Both the position numbers and the translations under genes were made by a program. DNA of 15,534 nucleotides from PVC group bacterium (GTDB taxonomy: Bacteria; Verrucomicrobiota; Kiritimatiellia; SS1-B-03-39; UBA6053): the NCBI GenBank assembly GCA_003565815.1, contig PXAS01000363.1, forward strand, positions 1 to 15,534, written 5' to 3'. Of this stretch, positions 14,695 through 15,534 are shown in pieces. Numbering within the stretch: the stretch's first letter is position 1; every line of letters starts with the position of its first letter. The notes beneath the pieces were generated by a model. It was not told where the DNA came from. It saw only the letters and a program-made list of their open reading frames with translations, and searched no databases.

Positions 14695-14924
14695 GCATCC
14701 GCGTGAATCCGTGTCCATCCGTGGTTCCCTTCTTCTCCCCCATCCGTGGTCCGGCGAAGCTATCCGTTGGTGCCCCCCCTCTTTGCCCTAAAGCCTTCCT
14801 TCCCTTCCTTCCTTTCGTTCCCTTCTGTAAAAGGACTCTCCCTGCCCCACAGCATCCGTGTGAATCCGTGTCCATCCGTGCTTCCCTTCTTCTCCCCCAT
14901 CCGTGGTCCGGCAAGGCTATCCGT
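14695..14924. repeat. Two 73-bp direct repeats spaced by 157 bp
   Basis: Bases 14695-14767 and 14852-14924 align without gaps and with about five mismatches. Each copy contains nested ATCCGTG words (for example AATCCGTGTCCATCCGTG) and a CCATCCGTGGTCCGG core. An 84-bp pyrimidine-rich segment separates them. The ATCCGTG family resembles dispersed non-coding repeats I recall from several environmental bacterial genomes; that is recollection, not a search result. Confidence 0.85.
14791..14826 (+). repeat. Homopyrimidine tract
   Basis: This run is almost wholly C and T, built from CTTCC/CTTTC units with a single G interruption in the middle. Such tracts can form triplex structures and are prone to slippage. 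It lies between the two 73-bp repeats. Confidence 0.6.
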
Positions 14925-15180
14925 GGTCCGTTTCCTCCCCCCGCGGGAATATGGATGAGTTGACGTTTTGGATTGCCGAATCTGAGCATACATGACACAA
15001 CGACTGGTATGTCTTCCAATGTGAACCACAAAGAAGCCTTTTCACACTACAGCCGGGAAGCCTCCATCGATGGCAGCAACCGGGAGTCTCCTTATCCTCA
15101 TCTCCCCCTCTATCCGCGACCACTACCACAACGACCACGCCAGAGAGCTGTTTGAGAAACGAGAGGGGCAGGTGATTTCA

Positions 15181-15264
15181 ATGCCGAAAATTGCTGACAG
15201 ATGGCCCTTGCAGGATTACTTGTATATTCAATGGCGTCATGATTTTGAATATTCCTTTTTCTAG
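15181..15264 (+). other. Possible 27-codon leader frame
   Basis: A small frame begins at ATG 15181, eight bases after AGG (15170-15172), and stops with TAG at 15262-15264. That TAG overlaps the ribosome site (AGG, 15263-15265) of the next frame. The predicted peptide, rich in aromatic residues (MPKIADRWPLQDYLYIQWRH..., then seven more), is not recognised. The spacing would suit a translated leader coupled to the following gene, but chance is equally likely. Confidence 0.2.
15224..15260 (+). promoter_or_regulatory. Hairpin with T-run before the LexA-like frame
   Basis: ATATTCAA (15224-15231) and TTGAATAT (15245-15252) form a perfect 8-bp inverted repeat around a 13-base loop, followed by TCCTTTTTC. 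It ends about 12 bases before the next start codon. It could be an operator for an autoregulating repressor, or a weak AT-rich terminator or attenuator. Confidence 0.35.
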
Positions 15265-15271
15265 GTAAAAA

Positions 15272-15534
15272 ATGACCGATGTACAACATCACACACCGGA
15301 ACCAAGCATTGCAACAGGTATTTCTCAAGCATTGCAACAGGTATTTCTCAAGCATTGCAACAGGTATTTCTCATTCAACAGGTATTTCTCATTCCAGATC
15401 GCCAAGCATTGCAACAGGTATTTCTCATTCCAGATCGCGGCCCCAAGCGTGCATTCAATGGTGCTCACGCTGGAACGCCGCGGCTTCATCCAACGCATCC
15501 CCGGACAGGCCCGCAGCATCACGCTGCTTGTACC
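15272..15534 (+). CDS. LexA-like winged-helix protein with repeat-built N-terminus (partial)
   Basis: The frame starts at ATG 15272, six bases after AGG (15263-15265), with an in-frame TAA just upstream, and runs open off the window end (87 codons). The last 35 or so residues (QIAAPSVHSMVLTLERRG, then FIQRIPGQARSITLLV) match the recognition-helix and wing pattern of LexA-type winged-helix regulators. The preceding residues come from repeats: three perfect 23-bp units are read in three successive frames (SIATGIS, ALQQVFL, KHCNRYFS), then NRYFSF, QIA and KHCNRYFSF from in-frame 18- and 36-bp repeats. The usual first helices of the DNA-binding domain are not recognisable, so this may be a gene remodelled or broken by repeat expansion, or a contingency locus. 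The C-terminal part lies outside the window. Confidence 0.5.
   Translation, partial: MTDVQHHTPEPSIATGISQALQQVFLKHCNRYFSFNRYFSFQIAKHCNRYFSFQIAAPSVHSMVLTLERRGFIQRIPGQARSITLLV
15304..15438 (+). repeat. 23-bp tandem array with longer reduplicated tails
   Basis: Three perfect 23-bp units (15304-15326, 15327-15349, 15350-15372) begin AAGCATTGCAACAGG and end TATTTCTC. An 18-bp tandem copy follows (15359-15376 and 15377-15394, AACAGGTATTTCTCATTC). Then a 26-bp segment ending CAGATCGC recurs at an offset of 36 (15377-15402 and 15413-15438). A further full 27-bp unit (15404-15430) is identical to the copy at 12872-12898. There are no unique spacers, so it is not a CRISPR array. Confidence 0.93.

Larger units (their letters stand above)
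14489..15271. other. Gene-poor, repeat-filled stretch
   Basis: No convincing gene occupies this stretch. It holds, in order, a small hairpin CGGCAG-TCC-CTGCCG (14530-14544), a (TAATCG)3 tract with complementary CGATTAC copies (14611-14672), two 73-bp direct repeats (14695-14767 and 14852-14924), a nearly pure pyrimidine tract (about 14791-14826), then unique sequence with a weak small frame at 15181-15264. Open frames across the repeats encode low-complexity peptides and are not counted as genes. Confidence 0.65.

Noticed and set aside
14514..15031. Frames of 70-150 codons over the ATCCGTG repeats on both strands
   Set aside because: They translate low-complexity repeat DNA (for example TDGHGFTRM-like peptides on the minus strand) and have no independent coding evidence.
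12872..15430. A classical transposon bounded by the 27-bp repeats
   Set aside because: The repeats are direct, not inverted, no transposase lies between them, and no target-site duplication is visible. The recombination idea is kept only as a hypothesis.
15304..15438. CRISPR array
   Set aside because: The 23-bp units are directly adjacent with no unique spacers, and no cas gene is nearby. It is a tandem repeat inside a frame.

Overview
The window is bacterial and fairly GC-rich in its coding parts. It divides into a conserved housekeeping half (about 1-8730) and an accessory half (about 8730-15534). The best guess for the host is the PVC superphylum, near Kiritimatiellota, Lentisphaerota or Verrucomicrobiota. 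That is an inference of low to moderate confidence. It rests on a MurA with Asp at the usual active-site Cys position (a state known in Chlamydiae, among others), a small type II secretion pseudopilin pair beside cell-wall genes, and non-coding 'ATCCGTG'-rich repeats of a kind I associate with such environmental genomes. No rRNA, tRNA, CRISPR array, transposase or integrase was recognised.

Housekeeping half, all on the + strand. A leader with two tandem 14-bp dyads and a hairpin precedes glmS (glucosamine-6-phosphate synthase). Nine bases later comes murA (first committed step of peptidoglycan synthesis), so the two genes make and then use amino sugar. murA overlaps a GspJ-like pseudopilin gene (GTGA), which overlaps a GspK-like gene (ATGA), so glmS-murA-gspJ-gspK looks like one transcription unit. 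A short gap with a candidate promoter leads to serA (phosphoglycerate dehydrogenase with ACT domain). Two different SpoU/TrmH-class RNA 2'-O-methyltransferase genes follow.

Accessory half. A 461-bp gene-free stretch (8729-9189) carries a 29-bp imperfect inverted repeat. Next is a minus-strand operon of two superfamily-1 helicases, a Upf1-like enzyme (12818 to 11130) and a UvrD-like enzyme (11130 to 9190), joined by a one-base TAATG overlap. Diverging from it on the + strand is an AAA ATPase of the AAA_14/DUF4143 type with PD-(D/E)XK-like nuclease residues. A repeat-filled gene-poor stretch (14489-15271) contains two 73-bp copies spaced 157 bp apart, a (TAATCG)3 tract and a pyrimidine tract.

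The last 263 bases hold an unusual open frame (15272 to the window edge). Three perfect tandem 23-bp units are read in three successive frames without a stop. They lead into further in-frame copies and then a LexA-like winged-helix segment. A 27-bp form of the same repeat sits just upstream of the helicase operon at 12872, where it could supply the -35 hexamer. The two helicases, the ATPase and the regulator-like frame, linked by a shared repeat, are the best candidate here for an undescribed accessory (possibly defence or mobile) system. That function is inference only.
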